Source: Alloalcanivorax mobilis (GTDB taxonomy: Bacteria > Pseudomonadota > Gammaproteobacteria > Pseudomonadales > Alcanivoracaceae). From it: a stretch of DNA of 64,000 nt. The DNA is taken from assembly GCF_002864685.1 (NCBI RefSeq), contig NZ_NMQZ01000005.1:1-64000 (forward strand). The letters run 5' to 3'. Positions 8,055-17,693 of this stretch are shown in pieces (position 1 is the stretch's first letter; each line of letters opens with the position of its first letter). Position numbers and translations under genes: made by a program. The notes beneath the pieces are model-generated. The model saw nothing but the letters and a program-made list of their open reading frames with translations, was not told where the DNA came from and did no database searches.

Positions 8055-8819
8055 CTATACCGTGTACAGCACCGCCGCCAGCAAGGCGGCCAGCTCCACC
8101 GTTTCCACCAGGGCGCCGGCGGTGTCGCCGGTGAAGCCGCCCAGCCGGCGGCGCATCAGGGTGACGCCGGCGGCGCACACCAGTGCCGTGGCCACCAGCA
8201 TCGCCAACCCGGCGGCGCCAGCCAGTAGCGGCGGCGCCAGGGCCGCCAGGGTCACCGTCAGGGTCACCGCCGCGCGCGGCAAATGGCGGGCGCCGGCACT
8301 GCCCAGGCCCTGTTCGCGGGCGTAGGGCAGCGCCATGAACAGCCACGCCGCCGCCGCCCGGCCCAGTAACGGCGCCAGCCCGATGGCGGTGAGCGCGCCC
8401 AGGTCGAGCAGACCATTGAGCACCACCCACTTGCCCAGCAACACCAACACCAGGCTGACCACGCCGGCGGGGCCACAGGCCGGGTCCTTCATGATCTTCA
8501 AGGTGCGCTCGCGGTCGCCCTGGCCGCCCAGCCAGGCATCGGCGCTGTCGGCCAGGCCGTCCAGGTGCAGGGCGCCGGTGAGGCCCACCCAGAGAATCAA
8601 CAGCAGCAACGCCAACGGCCCGTGGGGCAGCCCCAGCCAGAAGCCGAGCATCGCCAGCGCCACCAGCAGAGCGCCAATCAGCAACCCCACCAGCGGGTAG
8701 GCGGCCACCGCTTCGCCGTGTTCGTGTTCCTGGGGCGGCGGCGCCAACCGCACCGGCAGCCGGGTGAGCAGCGCCAGCGCTAGCAGCAGTCCCCGATGGC
8801 GAACCCGAAAGCGCTTCAT
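8055..8819 (-). CDS. cobS: Adenosylcobinamide-GDP ribazoletransferase (cobalamin synthase)
   Basis: A 254-residue integral membrane enzyme joining adenosylcobinamide-GDP and alpha-ribazole(-phosphate), the last step of B12 assembly. The HLDGLADSAD motif (85-94), the KIMKDPACGPAG segment and the C-terminal GDTAGA motif identify it; several hydrophobic helices cover the rest. I chose the ATG at 8819 because it overlaps the cobC stop as ATGA, giving a coupled cobT-cobC-cobS order. The longer open frame upstream is only the shadow of cobC. Confidence 0.95.
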   Translation of the reverse strand: MKRFRVRHRGLLLALALLTRLPVRLAPPPQEHEHGEAVAAYPLVGLLIGALLVALAMLGFWLGLPHGPLALLLLILWVGLTGALHLDGLADSADAWLGGQGDRERTLKIMKDPACGPAGVVSLVLVLLGKWVVLNGLLDLGALTAIGLAPLLGRAAAAWLFMALPYAREQGLGSAGARHLPRAAVTLTVTLAALAPPLLAGAAGLAMLVATALVCAAGVTLMRRRLGGFTGDTAGALVETVELAALLAAVLYTV

Positions 8820-9427
8820 GGCAGCACTCCGTGATGGACCAGGCTGATCAGGCGGCCGTGGTCGGTGTCGTCGATGCGCAACCGGCTGCGCCCGGCGTAG
8901 GGCACCACCAGGCTGGCCATGGCGTGGGCCGGTGGCAGGCGCAGCGCGTCGGCCAGCACCATGCGGATCATGCCGCTGTGGCCCACCAGCAACACGCGCT
9001 GGCCGCTCAGCGTGGCGCTCCAGTGGCGCCAGGCGTCGCGTACCCGGCGATAAAAGTCGCCGAGGTTTTCGCCATTGGGCGGCGGGTGTCGTTCGCCGTC
9101 GGCCCAGAACGCGGCCAACCGTTCGCCGTCGTCGCGTTGCAGAGCCTCCAGGGTATGGCCTTCCCAGTCGCCAAAGGAAATTTCCTTGAGGTCCGGTTCC
9201 ACGTGCAGAGGGCACTGCCGGCGGGTGGAGATCTCTTCGGCGAAGGCCCGACAACGGCTCAATGGCGAGCTGAGCACCGCGTCCCACTGATCGTCGGCGC
9301 GGATAGCGGCGCGCATCTGCGCCCAGCCGGTGTCGCTGAGCGGGTCATCCAGATGGCCCCGGTAACGGCGTCCACCTTGCGGTTCGCCGTGGCGAATCAG
9401 ATCGAACCAGGTGGTGGCGTGGGTCAT
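8816..9427 (-). CDS. cobC: Alpha-ribazole phosphatase, histidine phosphatase family
   Basis: A 203-residue phosphoglycerate-mutase-like phosphatase that removes the 5'-phosphate of alpha-ribazole phosphate or of the cobalamin phosphate product. The LIRHGE motif holds the phospho-accepting His13, SSPLSRCRAFAE (53-64) is typical, and the second catalytic histidine is His150 in VGHSG. The ATG overlaps the cobT stop (TAATG), and its own stop overlaps the cobS start, so all three are coupled. Histidine phosphatases are broad; the position between cobT and cobS is what supports CobC. Confidence 0.92.
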   Translation of the reverse strand: MTHATTWFDLIRHGEPQGGRRYRGHLDDPLSDTGWAQMRAAIRADDQWDAVLSSPLSRCRAFAEEISTRRQCPLHVEPDLKEISFGDWEGHTLEALQRDDGERLAAFWADGERHPPPNGENLGDFYRRVRDAWRHWSATLSGQRVLLVGHSGMIRMVLADALRLPPAHAMASLVVPYAGRSRLRIDDTDHGRLISLVHHGVLP

Positions 9428-10500
9428 TAAGGGGCGTCTCCGGCGGCGGGGTGTGATTCGCTGACGCCGGCCTCGGCGAACGAGGCCATGCCATTGTGCA
9501 AGGCGCAGGCGGCGCGCAGCAGCGACACCGCCACGGCGGCGCCGCTGCCTTCGCCGAGGCGCATGCCCAGATCCAACAGGGGCTGCGCTTGCAGAGCGCG
9601 CAGCACCCGGGCGTGGCCGGGCTCGGCGGATTGGTGACCGAAATGCAGCCAGGCGAGCAGGTCCGGTTGCATTCGCACCGCCGCCAGGGCCGCCACCGAA
9701 ACGATGAAACCGTCCACCAGGATCGGTAACCGGCGGGCCGCGCCGCCGAGTAGAAAACCGGCCAGGGCGGCGATCTCGAACCCGCCCAGGGAGGCCAGCA
9801 CCGTCAGCGGTTCGCGCGATTCGCCGTGGCGCGCCAGGGCCGTTTCCAGCACCTGGATCTTGTGGCGCAGCCCGTCGTCGCCCAGGCCGGTGCCCCGGCC
9901 CGCCAGCCGCTCGGCCGGTTCGGCCAGCAGCGCGCACGCCACGGCGGCGGCGCTGGTGGTATTGCCAATGCCCATCTCGCCGCCGATCAGCAACTGCGCG
10001 CCACCCTCGGCGGCACGCCCGGCGGCGCGATCACCGGCGGCCAGCGCCGCCTGCAACTGCGCATGGCTCATGGCCGGCCCGCGCGCCAGATTGGCGGTGC
10101 CCGCGGCGATCCGTTCATCGACCACGCCCTGGCTGGTGGGCGGCGGGGTGGCCGTGCCCAGATTGATCACTTCCAGCTCGGCGCCGAGGTGGCGGGCCAT
10201 CACGCTGATGGCGGCGCCACCGGCGACGAAATTGGCGATCATCTGGCCGGTGACCGCCTGGGGAAACGCCGACACCCGTTCGGCGCAAACGCCGTGATCG
10301 GCGGCGAACACGGCGATCCGAACGCGCTCCAGTGACGGCCGCTCACAGGCCTGTTGCGCGCACAGCGTGATCGCCAGTTGCTCCAACCGGCCCAGCGAGC
10401 CAGGCGGTTTGGTGAGGCCATCCTGACGCTGTCGCGCCTGGGCGAGATGATTCTGGTCTAGGGCGGGAATCGGGGTTTGCCAAAGCGGCGTATCGGTCAC
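9427..10500 (-). CDS. cobT: Nicotinate-nucleotide-dimethylbenzimidazole phosphoribosyltransferase
   Basis: A 357-residue enzyme activating the lower ligand base to alpha-ribazole phosphate, using nicotinate mononucleotide. FAADHGV (65-71), the GEMGIGNTTSAAA loop (174-186) and Glu317 in LGEGSGAA, the catalytic base position in Salmonella CobT, are all present. The start is GTG at 10500. It heads the minus-strand unit cobT-cobC-cobS-opgD, divergent from cbiB. No cobalamin riboswitch is visible in its upstream region. Confidence 0.95.
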   Translation of the reverse strand: MTDTPLWQTPIPALDQNHLAQARQRQDGLTKPPGSLGRLEQLAITLCAQQACERPSLERVRIAVFAADHGVCAERVSAFPQAVTGQMIANFVAGGAAISVMARHLGAELEVINLGTATPPPTSQGVVDERIAAGTANLARGPAMSHAQLQAALAAGDRAAGRAAEGGAQLLIGGEMGIGNTTSAAAVACALLAEPAERLAGRGTGLGDDGLRHKIQVLETALARHGESREPLTVLASLGGFEIAALAGFLLGGAARRLPILVDGFIVSVAALAAVRMQPDLLAWLHFGHQSAEPGHARVLRALQAQPLLDLGMRLGEGSGAAVAVSLLRAACALHNGMASFAEAGVSESHPAAGDAP

Positions 10501-10771
10501 GGTGGGGTATCCAGAGCAGCGGTGAACAGCCCGGCGAATGCTCCGCCGCGGGGCCGGGCTCTGTCAAGGTGGAACGGTCAAGGCGGGGAGGGTCAAGGCG
10601 GGCCCGGGCACGGCGCGCGTTTGCCGCTGGGAGTGACTTCGTCGCTCGTTTAGACTGCCGTCGACAAACCGTCCGCGAGCGTGGCCGGGCTGAATGCTGG
10701 CGGCGCACACGCTTCGCCGGCAACCGGGAAATCCAGGGGGGGATTGATAGGCTCCCCGGAGAAAGGAAGGC
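10501..10771. promoter_or_regulatory. Divergent promoter region between cobT and cbiB
   Basis: A 271-base gap between divergent genes that must hold both promoters. Three direct copies of TCAAGGYGG start at 10564, 10578 and 10593, spaced 14-15 bases. No B12 box (a motif like AGCCNGGAGACC) or other riboswitch core is present. I cannot pick reliable -10/-35 elements. Confidence 0.4.
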
Positions 10772-11716
10772 ATGGCTTTGATGTCCGCGACAGCGATCTG
10801 CGTGATCGCGGTGCTTATGGACCTGCGCTTTGGTGAGCCGCGCCGCGCGCATCCGCTGGTGTTGTTTGGTGCCTGGGCGCAGCGGCTCGAACAACGCTGG
10901 AACCGCGCCAACGGCGGCGGGCTTCTGGACGGCGCCCTGGCGGTGCTGGTGCTGTGCGCGCCGCCGGTGTTGCTGGCGGCGCTGGCCCAGGCGTGGTCGC
11001 CGGTGTGGCTGTTGTGGCCGCTGCAGGCGCTGGTGCTGTGGCTGGTAATCGCGCCGCGCAGCCTGACCGAACACGCCCGCGCCGTGGCGTTGCCTCTGGC
11101 CGCCGGTGATCTGCCGGCGGCGCGCCAGGCGGTGGCGCGTCTGGTCAGCCGCGATACCGGCGAGCTGGATGCCACCGGGGTGGCGACGGCGGCCACCGAA
11201 TCGGTGCTCGAGAACGGCGCCGACGCGCTGTTCGCCAGCCTGTTCTGGTTTTTGGTCGCCGGTTTGCCGGGCGTGGTGGCGCACCGGATGGTGAACACCC
11301 TGGACGCCATGTGGGGGTATCGCACCGCCCGCTTCGAACGTTTCGGCAAAGCCGCGGCCCGGCTCGACGATCTGCTCAACTGGATTCCGGCCCGGCTCAC
11401 CGCGCTGGGCTACGCGCTGGCCGGGCGCTTCTGGCCGGCGCTGCGCTGCTGGCGCCGCCAGGCGCGCCAGTGGCAAAGCCCCAACGCCGGGCCGGTGATG
11501 GCGGCCGGCGCCGGTGCCTTGGGTGTCAGCCTGGGCGGCGCCGCCCCCTACCATGGCCGGCGCAAGGAGCGGCCGATTCTGGGCGAGGGGCCGCCGGCCG
11601 GCGCCGACAGCATCGAGGCCGCCGTGGTGCTGATGCGCCGGGCCCTGTTGCTGTGGTTGCTGGTGGCGATGATCGGCGTGCTGCTGGTGCTCACCGCCAG
11701 CGCGATGACGCTGTGA
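10772..11716 (+). CDS. cbiB: Adenosylcobinamide-phosphate synthase
   Basis: A 314-residue membrane protein that attaches the aminopropanol(-phosphate) arm to adenosylcobyric acid, giving adenosylcobinamide (phosphate). CbiB/CobD family features are the N-terminal D[16 protein letters not shown] pattern (17-33), the [17 protein letters not shown] segment around 145-165, and several hydrophobic helices. AAGGAAGG lies right before the ATG. Its stop overlaps the GTG start of the decarboxylase that makes its substrate, aminopropanol phosphate. Named cbiB here to avoid confusion with Salmonella CobD. Confidence 0.94.
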   Translation: MALMSATAICVIAVLMDLRFGEPRRAHPLVLFGAWAQRLEQRWNRANGGGLLDGALAVLVLCAPPVLLAALAQAWSPVWLLWPLQALVLWLVIAPRSLTEHARAVALPLAAGDLPAARQAVARLVSRDTGELDATGVATAATESVLENGADALFASLFWFLVAGLPGVVAHRMVNTLDAMWGYRTARFERFGKAAARLDDLLNWIPARLTALGYALAGRFWPALRCWRRQARQWQSPNAGPVMAAGAGALGVSLGGAAPYHGRRKERPILGEGPPAGADSIEAAVVLMRRALLLWLLVAMIGVLLVLTASAMTL

Positions 11717-12723
11717 GCGCGGACTGGTTCGCCGAGCACGGCGGCGGCGTGCGTGCCGCCGCCGACCGCTGGGGGCGGCCGCCGGAGGATTGGCTGGACC
11801 TGTCCACCGGCATTAATCCGCACGGCTGGCCGGTGCCGGCCCTGGCGCCCGACGTGTGGCGGCGCCTGCCCGAACCGGACGATGGCCTGGAGGATCTGGC
11901 GCGCGCCTGGGCTGGCGCGCCAGCCACCGCCGGTTGCCTGATGCTGCCCGGCACCCAGGCGGCGATTCAAAGTCTGCCCGGGTTGCGCGCTCCGGGTACG
12001 GTGGCGGTGCCCTATCCGGGGTACGGCGAGCACGCGCGCCGCTGGCGCGACGCCGGCCACACGGTGGTGGCGATGAGCGCGCACCGGCTGCCGGCGCTGG
12101 CCGAGCAAGTGGATGCACTGGTGTGGGTTCAACCCAACAATCCCACCGGCGAATGGCTGCCCCGGGCCGCGTTACTGGACGCACGCCAGCGGCTGGCCGC
12201 GCGCGGCGGCTGGTTGATTGTCGATGAAGCGTTTCTGGACGACCCCGACTTGAGTCTGGCGCCGTATTGCGGCGAGCCCGGGTTGTTGGTGTTGCGCTCG
12301 CTGGGCAAGACCTTCGGCCTGGCCGGGGTCAGGGCCGGGGCGCTGTTGGGGCCGCCGGCGCTGTGCTTGGCGTTGAGCGAGAAGCTCGGCCCCTGGGCGA
12401 TGAGCGGCCCGGCGCGGGCGGTGGCGGCGTTGGCCCTGGCGGATCAGGCCTGGCAGCGGGGTAACCGGCGCCGGCTGGCGATCAGCCGCGAGCGGCTGCA
12501 GGCTCTGCTTGAGCGCCACCGCTTGCCCGCCGCCGGGCACACCGATCTGTTTGTGTATTGCCGCACGCCCCGGGCGCGCCGGATCGCCGATCACCTGGCC
12601 CGCCAGGCGATTCTGGTGCGCGGTTTCGATGATCCGCCGGCGCTGCGTTTCGGGTTGCCGGGCGAAGAGAGCGAGTGGCGGCGCCTGGAACGGGCGCTGG
12701 CGGATTCGCCAAGCCTTTATTGA
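11713..12723 (+). CDS. cobD: Threonine-phosphate decarboxylase (PLP-dependent)
   Basis: A 336-residue fold-type I PLP enzyme that decarboxylates L-threonine O-3-phosphate to aminopropanol phosphate for the B12 nucleotide loop (CobD of Salmonella, called CobC in Pseudomonas). [11 protein letters not shown] (30-40), NNPTGEW with Asn142-143, Asp171 in IVDEAF, and the Schiff-base Lys199 in [11 protein letters not shown] are clear. I chose the GTG at 11713, which overlaps the cbiB stop as GTGA and gives a family-typical length. The open frame continues far upstream only as a shadow of cbiB. The cobalamin riboswitch region follows. Confidence 0.93.
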   Translation: MSADWFAEHGGGVRAAADRWGRPPEDWLDLSTGINPHGWPVPALAPDVWRRLPEPDDGLEDLARAWAGAPATAGCLMLPGTQAAIQSLPGLRAPGTVAVPYPGYGEHARRWRDAGHTVVAMSAHRLPALAEQVDALVWVQPNNPTGEWLPRAALLDARQRLAARGGWLIVDEAFLDDPDLSLAPYCGEPGLLVLRSLGKTFGLAGVRAGALLGPPALCLALSEKLGPWAMSGPARAVAALALADQAWQRGNRRRLAISRERLQALLERHRLPAAGHTDLFVYCRTPRARRIADHLARQAILVRGFDDPPALRFGLPGEESEWRRLERALADSPSLY

Positions 12724-12754
12724 CCAACCCCTCTCCGCTTGCTACTTTCGCGCC

Positions 12755-12955
12755 ACTTTCAGGTGACCGCGCCCGTCAAGGCGTGGTTTAAACGGGAAGT
12801 TGGTGTGAAACCAACGCTGCCCCCGCAACGGTGATTGAGTGAACCGCGATCCGCGAACCGGGATGACACCGGTCGCAGCCACTGTGTCGACGACACGGGA
12901 AGGTGGTCGCTGGAGGAAGTGATTTCCGCTCATTAGCCCGGATACCGGCCAGAAA
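12755..12955 (+). promoter_or_regulatory. Cobalamin (AdoCbl) riboswitch
   Basis: All core blocks of the cobalamin riboswitch occur in order: TTTAAACGGGAA then GGTGTGAAACC (12788-12812), GCTGCCCCCGCAACGGT (12815-12831), GCCACTG (12878-12884), and the B12 box AGCCCGGATACCGGCC (12935-12950). About 140 bases, enough for an expression platform, separate it from the btuB ATG. It should repress btuB and the coupled btuFCD genes when adenosylcobalamin is plentiful. It is the only such element in the window. Confidence 0.96.
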
Positions 12956-13089
12956 GGAACACCAGGCGTTGCGGCGGGCAACGGCGGGGTGGGCCGGACT
13001 CTCTTCTTCGTTCCCGATACCTCCCTGCGTGACCGCCGCGGCTATCACCATTTGCCGTGCGGGTGAGCGCGGCCAAGGGAACGACACTC

Positions 13090-14952
13090 ATGTTATTGAA
13101 ACCTTTCGCCATGGCCGGCGGCGCTGTGGCCATCGGCTTGCTGTCTCTGGGGGCGCAAGCGCAAACCGAACCATCATCTTCAAGTGCATCGAGCGATGAG
13201 CCGCCGCGACTGGCGTTCAATCTCGATCCGGTGGTGGTGACCCCGACTCTCACCAGCCAGACCAGTGAAGCCTCGATGACCTCGGTCACGGTGATCGACG
13301 AGCAACAACTGCGCGAACAGCAACCCACCCAATTCACCGATGTGCTGCTCGGCCAGCCGGGCGTCGATGTGGTCGGTAACGGTGGCTTCGGCAAGACCAC
13401 CAGTGTTTATATGCGCGGCACCGGCAGCAGCTCCACCTTGTTGCTGGTGGACGGCGTGCGGTTACGCTCAGCCACCGCCGGCAGCCCCTCCTGGCAGTTC
13501 CTGCCGCCATCGCTGATCGACCGCGTGGAAATCGTGCGCGGCCCGCGCGCCAGCCTGTACGGTGCCGATGCCCTGGGCGGGGTGGTGCAAGTGTTCACCC
13601 CCAACGGCGAACGGCCCGGCGGCTGGATCGAACTGGGCGGCGGTTCGTTCGGCTCCCAGGAAGTGGGCGCCGGCTTCGCCACCGAGCAGAACGGCACCCG
13701 GCTGTCGGTGGGTGTGGATCGCTTCCGCACCGCCGGCTCCGAAATTCGGGAACACAGTGAGGATCGCGGCTACGACAACACCTCCGGCGTTGCCCGGCTC
13801 AGCCACCGTTTCGACAACGGCGGTGAGATTGGCGTGTCTGGCCTGCGCGCTCAAGGCAACACCGAATTCGAAGGCAGTACCCCGGCCCAGGACACCAACA
13901 CCGATTACGTCATGCAGGTGGCGTCGGTGTATGCCGATATGCCGCTGACCGACGCCTGGGTCAGCCGGTTGCAGATCAGCGAAGCGAAGGATCAGAACGA
14001 AAACTACACCGACGGCGTCAACGACAGCGTATTCGACACCCGCACCCGCATCGTCCATTGGCGCAACACGTTCGCGTTCGGCGCCCATCAGTTCGTGGCC
14101 GGAGCGGAGTTTCTGCGCGATCAGATCGACAGCAGTACCGCCTATCTGGAAGACCGCCGTGATAACAGCGCGGCCTTCGTTCAGGCACTGCTGAACTTTG
14201 GCCCCGCCGATGTGCAGACCAGCGTGCGCTACGACGACAACGAAGCCTTTGGCGGTAAAACCACCGGGGCGTTGGCCCTTGGCTATAAGCTCGACGCCCA
14301 CCACCGGCTGCGCGCCAGTTATGCGAGCGCATTCCGGGCTCCGACCTTCAACGATCTCTACTACCCGGGGTTTGGCAATGAAGCGCTCGATCCGGAGAGT
14401 TCGCGCAGCGGCGAGCTTGGCGCCCGTGGTCAGTACCAGAACTGGTTCTGGGATCTGGCGTTGTTCCAGACCGACGTCGACGACCTGATCGATTACGCCA
14501 CCCGTGACGGCCGCTACGCACCGTACAACGTCAACGAGGCGCGCATCCGTGGCGCCGAGTTGTCCGCTGGCGTGGAGCTGGATCAATGGCGGCTGGTGGC
14601 GGCGGTGACCGCGCTGGACCCCCGCGACAAGGAAACCGACAATGTGCTCCAACGCCGTGCCACGCGCAGCCTGCGCCTGGACCTGGATCGCACGCTCGGC
14701 GACGTCACTCTGGGCGGTTCGGCGATTTTTCAGAATCATCGGTATAACGACGCCGCCAACGATCAGCGGCTGCCTGGTTATGGCATGCTCAACCTGCGCG
14801 CCGGCTGGCGGTTCGCGCCGGGCTGGTCGACCCGCTTCACGGTCAGGAATCTTTTTGATCGGCAATACACCACCAGCCGTAACTTCAGCGGCTGGGATTA
14901 TCTGAACCCCGGCCGGGCAATGTTTCTGAGCCTGCGTTACGACACTCGCTAG
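13090..14952 (+). CDS. btuB: TonB-dependent vitamin B12 outer-membrane receptor
   Basis: A 620-residue outer-membrane receptor importing cobalamin with TonB energy. A signal peptide (about 1-24, ending AQA) is followed by a TonB box, DPVVVTPT (46-53), the plug domain with YMRGTGSSS and VEIVRGPRASLYG, and a beta-barrel. I chose the ATG at 13090, which follows AAGGGA; 11 upstream codons are open but give a worse signal peptide. The riboswitch directly upstream supports BtuB over a siderophore receptor. The C-terminus is YDTR, not the usual terminal Phe/Trp of outer-membrane barrels. Confidence 0.95.
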   Translation: MLLKPFAMAGGAVAIGLLSLGAQAQTEPSSSSASSDEPPRLAFNLDPVVVTPTLTSQTSEASMTSVTVIDEQQLREQQPTQFTDVLLGQPGVDVVGNGGFGKTTSVYMRGTGSSSTLLLVDGVRLRSATAGSPSWQFLPPSLIDRVEIVRGPRASLYGADALGGVVQVFTPNGERPGGWIELGGGSFGSQEVGAGFATEQNGTRLSVGVDRFRTAGSEIREHSEDRGYDNTSGVARLSHRFDNGGEIGVSGLRAQGNTEFEGSTPAQDTNTDYVMQVASVYADMPLTDAWVSRLQISEAKDQNENYTDGVNDSVFDTRTRIVHWRNTFAFGAHQFVAGAEFLRDQIDSSTAYLEDRRDNSAAFVQALLNFGPADVQTSVRYDDNEAFGGKTTGALALGYKLDAHHRLRASYASAFRAPTFNDLYYPGFGNEALDPESSRSGELGARGQYQNWFWDLALFQTDVDDLIDYATRDGRYAPYNVNEARIRGAELSAGVELDQWRLVAAVTALDPRDKETDNVLQRRATRSLRLDLDRTLGDVTLGGSAIFQNHRYNDAANDQRLPGYGMLNLRAGWRFAPGWSTRFTVRNLFDRQYTTSRNFSGWDYLNPGRAMFLSLRYDTR

Positions 14953-14993
14953 AGCCTATCCGGCACCCAAGGAGCGTCATTATAAGGAGCGCC

Positions 14994-15899
14994 ATGATTC
15001 GGCCTGTTCATTTCCGTTGTTGTGTCGGGCTGGCGCTCACCGTGCTGGCCATGGCGGTATGCGCCGAACCGGCCGCGCCAGCGCGCTGCGTCACCGACGA
15101 CGCCGCCCGTGAGGTGTGTCTGGCGCAGCCGGCGCAGCGCATCGTGTCGTTGTCACCGGGGGCCACCGAGTTGCTGTTCGACGCCGGCGCCGGCGAGCGG
15201 GTGGTAGGCGCCGTGGGCTTCAGCGATTTCCCCGAGGCGGCCAAGAAAATTCCCCGGGTGGGCAGTTACAAGCGGCTCGACCTGGAGCGCATTCTGGCGC
15301 TTAAGCCGGATCTGATCATCGCCTGGCGCAGCGGCAATCCGCGCGCCCAGACCGAGCGCTTGGAAAGCCTCGGACAAACCCTGTACTACAGCGAGCCGCG
15401 CCGCTTTGATGACGTGGCGAGCACGCTGCAGCGTTTCGCCACGCTGGCCGGCAGCGAAGCGGTGGGCGGCGTCCGGGCGCAGCGGTTTCGCGACGGCATC
15501 GACGCGCTCGCCAAACGCTACCGGGACGCCGCGCCGGTATCGGTGTTCTATGAGGTCTGGGAAGAGCCGCTGATGACGGTGAACGGCGAGCACTTGATCA
15601 GCCAGGTGATCGAGCTGTGTGGGGGCCGCAATGTGTTCGCCGATCTGCCCGCGCTGACCCCGCGTATCGGTCGGGAAGCGGTGCTGGACGCGGACCCGGA
15701 GGCGATTGTCGCCGGCGGCATGGGCGAGGAAAACCCGGCCTGGCTGAAGCCCTGGCGTAAATTCGCGTCGCTCACCGCGGTGCGCCGGGACACTCTGTTC
15801 TTCGTGCCGCCGTCCACCTTGCAACGGCCGACACCGCGCCTGTTGGACGGCGCGCAACGGCTGTGCGGGCAACTGGAGAGCGCCCGTGGCCGGCGCTGA
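14994..15899 (+). CDS. btuF: Periplasmic cobalamin-binding protein
   Basis: A 301-residue class III periplasmic binding protein with a Sec signal (about 1-24, AVCA then EPA) and a BtuF-type two-lobe fold. QRIVSLSPGATELLFDAGAG starts the first lobe, with GFSDFPEAAKKIPRVG after it; both are typical of BtuF/FecB-like proteins. It delivers B12 to BtuCD. Its last 14 bases overlap btuC, showing coupled translation in the riboswitch-controlled operon. Confidence 0.93.
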   Translation: MIRPVHFRCCVGLALTVLAMAVCAEPAAPARCVTDDAAREVCLAQPAQRIVSLSPGATELLFDAGAGERVVGAVGFSDFPEAAKKIPRVGSYKRLDLERILALKPDLIIAWRSGNPRAQTERLESLGQTLYYSEPRRFDDVASTLQRFATLAGSEAVGGVRAQRFRDGIDALAKRYRDAAPVSVFYEVWEEPLMTVNGEHLISQVIELCGGRNVFADLPALTPRIGREAVLDADPEAIVAGGMGEENPAWLKPWRKFASLTAVRRDTLFFVPPSTLQRPTPRLLDGAQRLCGQLESARGRR

Positions 15900-16878
15900 G
15901 CCGCGCGCGCCGCGCTTTCCCTGGCCGGCGCTGGCGTTGCTGGCGCTGGCCGGGCTGGCCACGCTGGCGGTGTCGGTGGCGGTGGGCAGCGTGGCGATGT
16001 CGCCCGGGCAATTGTGGGGCGCGCTCACCGGCGGCGGCAGCGGCCTGCACCACGATCTGATTTTTACCCTGCGCGGCCCGCGCGCGCTCAGCGCCTTCGC
16101 CACCGGCGGCCTGCTGGCCCTGGCCGGCGGCCTGATGCAGGTGCTGTTGCGCAATCCCCTGGCCGACCCTTACGTGCTCGGGCTGTCCGGCGGCGCGGCG
16201 GTGGGCGCGCTGGGCGCCATGCTGGCCGGCGCCGGCACCGCGCTGGTGTCGGGCTCGGCGTTCGCTGGCGCCCTGGTGTCGACCTTGCTGGTGTTCGGCC
16301 TGGCCCATGGCGTCGGCGGTTGGACCCCGACCCGATTACTGCTCACCGGTGTGGTGGTGGCGGCGGGTTGGGGCGCGGTGGTCACCTTTCTGCTTACCCT
16401 GGGGCCGGCGGAGCGCCTGCCCGGCATGCTCTACTGGCTGATGGGCGACCTCACCTACGCCGGCAACCCCGGCCTGCCCTGGGCGGTGCTGGTGGTGGTT
16501 TGCCTGCTCACCGTGCCGGCCGGCCGCAGCCTCAATGTGCTGGCGCGCGGCCCGTTGCAGGCGGCCGCTCTGGGTGTTTCGGTCAAACCTCTGGAGGCAC
16601 TGGTGTATGTGCTCGCCAGCCTGCTCACCGCGGTGGCGGTGACCACCGCCGGCAGCGTTGGCTTCGTCGGCCTGGTGGTGCCGCATCTGTTGCGTCTGGT
16701 GCTGGGCAACGACCAGCGCGTGATCCTGCCCGCCTGCGTACTGGGCGGCGGCGCGCTGTTGACTCTGGCGGACACCCTGGCGCGCACCCTGATGGCCCCA
16801 CAGCAGTTGCCGGTGGGGGTGATCACCGCGCTGCTCGGCGTGCCCTGCTTCCTGTATCTGCTGTACCGGAGCCGCTGA
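15886..16878 (+). CDS. btuC: Vitamin B12 ABC transporter permease
   Basis: A 330-residue FecCD/BtuC-family permease with about ten hydrophobic helices. LRGPRALSAFATGGLLALAG (about 59-78), the NPLADPYVLGLSGGA segment and the late GFVGLVVPHLLR motif are standard for the family. The GTG start at 15886 lies inside the btuF end with GGAGAG upstream. The stop overlaps the btuD start (TGATG). With BtuD it forms the inner-membrane importer fed by BtuF. Confidence 0.94.
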   Translation: MAGAEPRAPRFPWPALALLALAGLATLAVSVAVGSVAMSPGQLWGALTGGGSGLHHDLIFTLRGPRALSAFATGGLLALAGGLMQVLLRNPLADPYVLGLSGGAAVGALGAMLAGAGTALVSGSAFAGALVSTLLVFGLAHGVGGWTPTRLLLTGVVVAAGWGAVVTFLLTLGPAERLPGMLYWLMGDLTYAGNPGLPWAVLVVVCLLTVPAGRSLNVLARGPLQAAALGVSVKPLEALVYVLASLLTAVAVTTAGSVGFVGLVVPHLLRLVLGNDQRVILPACVLGGGALLTLADTLARTLMAPQQLPVGVITALLGVPCFLYLLYRSR

Positions 16879-17693
16879 TGAGCGTGCTGGAGGCCCGTGA
16901 CCTGATCATCGATGTGCCCGGCCGGGCCAGTGGCGCGGCGCTCAATCTGAGCATCGAGCCGGGCCAGCGCTGGGCCGTGTTGGGCCCCAATGGCGCCGGC
17001 AAAACCACCCTGCTGCACACCCTGGCCGGGTTGCGCGCGCCCCGCGCCGGGCAGGTGTTGTTTGAGGGGCGTCGGGTGGATGATTGGCGGCGGCGAGCGT
17101 TGGCGCAGCGGCTGGCGGTGGTGTTCCAGGAACGCCAGGATGGCTTCCCGGCCACGGTGCTGGAAACCGCGTTGATCGGGCGCCACCCCTGGCTGGCGCC
17201 GTGGCGCACCGAGAGCGCTGAAGATCTGGCGCTGGCCCGCGACGCCCTGGCGCGTCTTGATCTGAGCGCGTTGTCGGCGCGCCTGGTGAGTACGCTTTCC
17301 GGTGGTGAACGGCAACGGGTGGCGATCGCCACCGCGCTCACGCAAACACCGTCGGTCTGGCTGGCCGATGAGCCCACCAACCATTTGGATTTGCACCACC
17401 AGGTGGCGGTGATGCGGCTGCTGGCGGAGCAGGCCGGCCAGGGCCGCTCGGTCTTGATGTGCCTGCACGATCTGAATCTGGCGGCGCGCTGGTGCGACCA
17501 GGTGTTGTTGCTGTATCCGGACGGCCGGCTGTGTCATGGCCCGGCCGCCACCATGCTGGTGCCCGAGGCACTGGAGCGGCTGTACGGGCAACCTCTGGCG
17601 GTGGCCGAGGTGGACGGCGCTCCGGTGTTCGTACCGGTGCGGACGAAGCCGGCCGGCGCCGGTTCCACGGATTTTTGCAAAGGTGATGACTAG
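16878..17693 (+). CDS. btuD: Vitamin B12 ABC transporter ATP-binding protein
   Basis: A 271-residue ABC ATPase energising BtuC. Walker A GPNGAGKT (36-43), the Q-loop near FQERQD (83-88), the signature LSGGERQR (140-147) and Walker B WLADEPTNHLD (161-171) are intact. The ATG overlaps the btuC stop. The TAG stop is the first three bases of a 269-bp palindromic repeat that separates this gene from cobO, so the original 3' end may have been altered by that insertion. Confidence 0.95.
   Translation: MSVLEARDLIIDVPGRASGAALNLSIEPGQRWAVLGPNGAGKTTLLHTLAGLRAPRAGQVLFEGRRVDDWRRRALAQRLAVVFQERQDGFPATVLETALIGRHPWLAPWRTESAEDLALARDALARLDLSALSARLVSTLSGGERQRVAIATALTQTPSVWLADEPTNHLDLHHQVAVMRLLAEQAGQGRSVLMCLHDLNLAARWCDQVLLLYPDGRLCHGPAATMLVPEALERLYGQPLAVAEVDGAPVFVPVRTKPAGAGSTDFCKGDD

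Noticed and set aside
10501-10771. Second cobalamin riboswitch between cobT and cbiB
   Set aside because: No B12 box, no GCCACTG and no GGTG...CCCGCNAC core on either strand.
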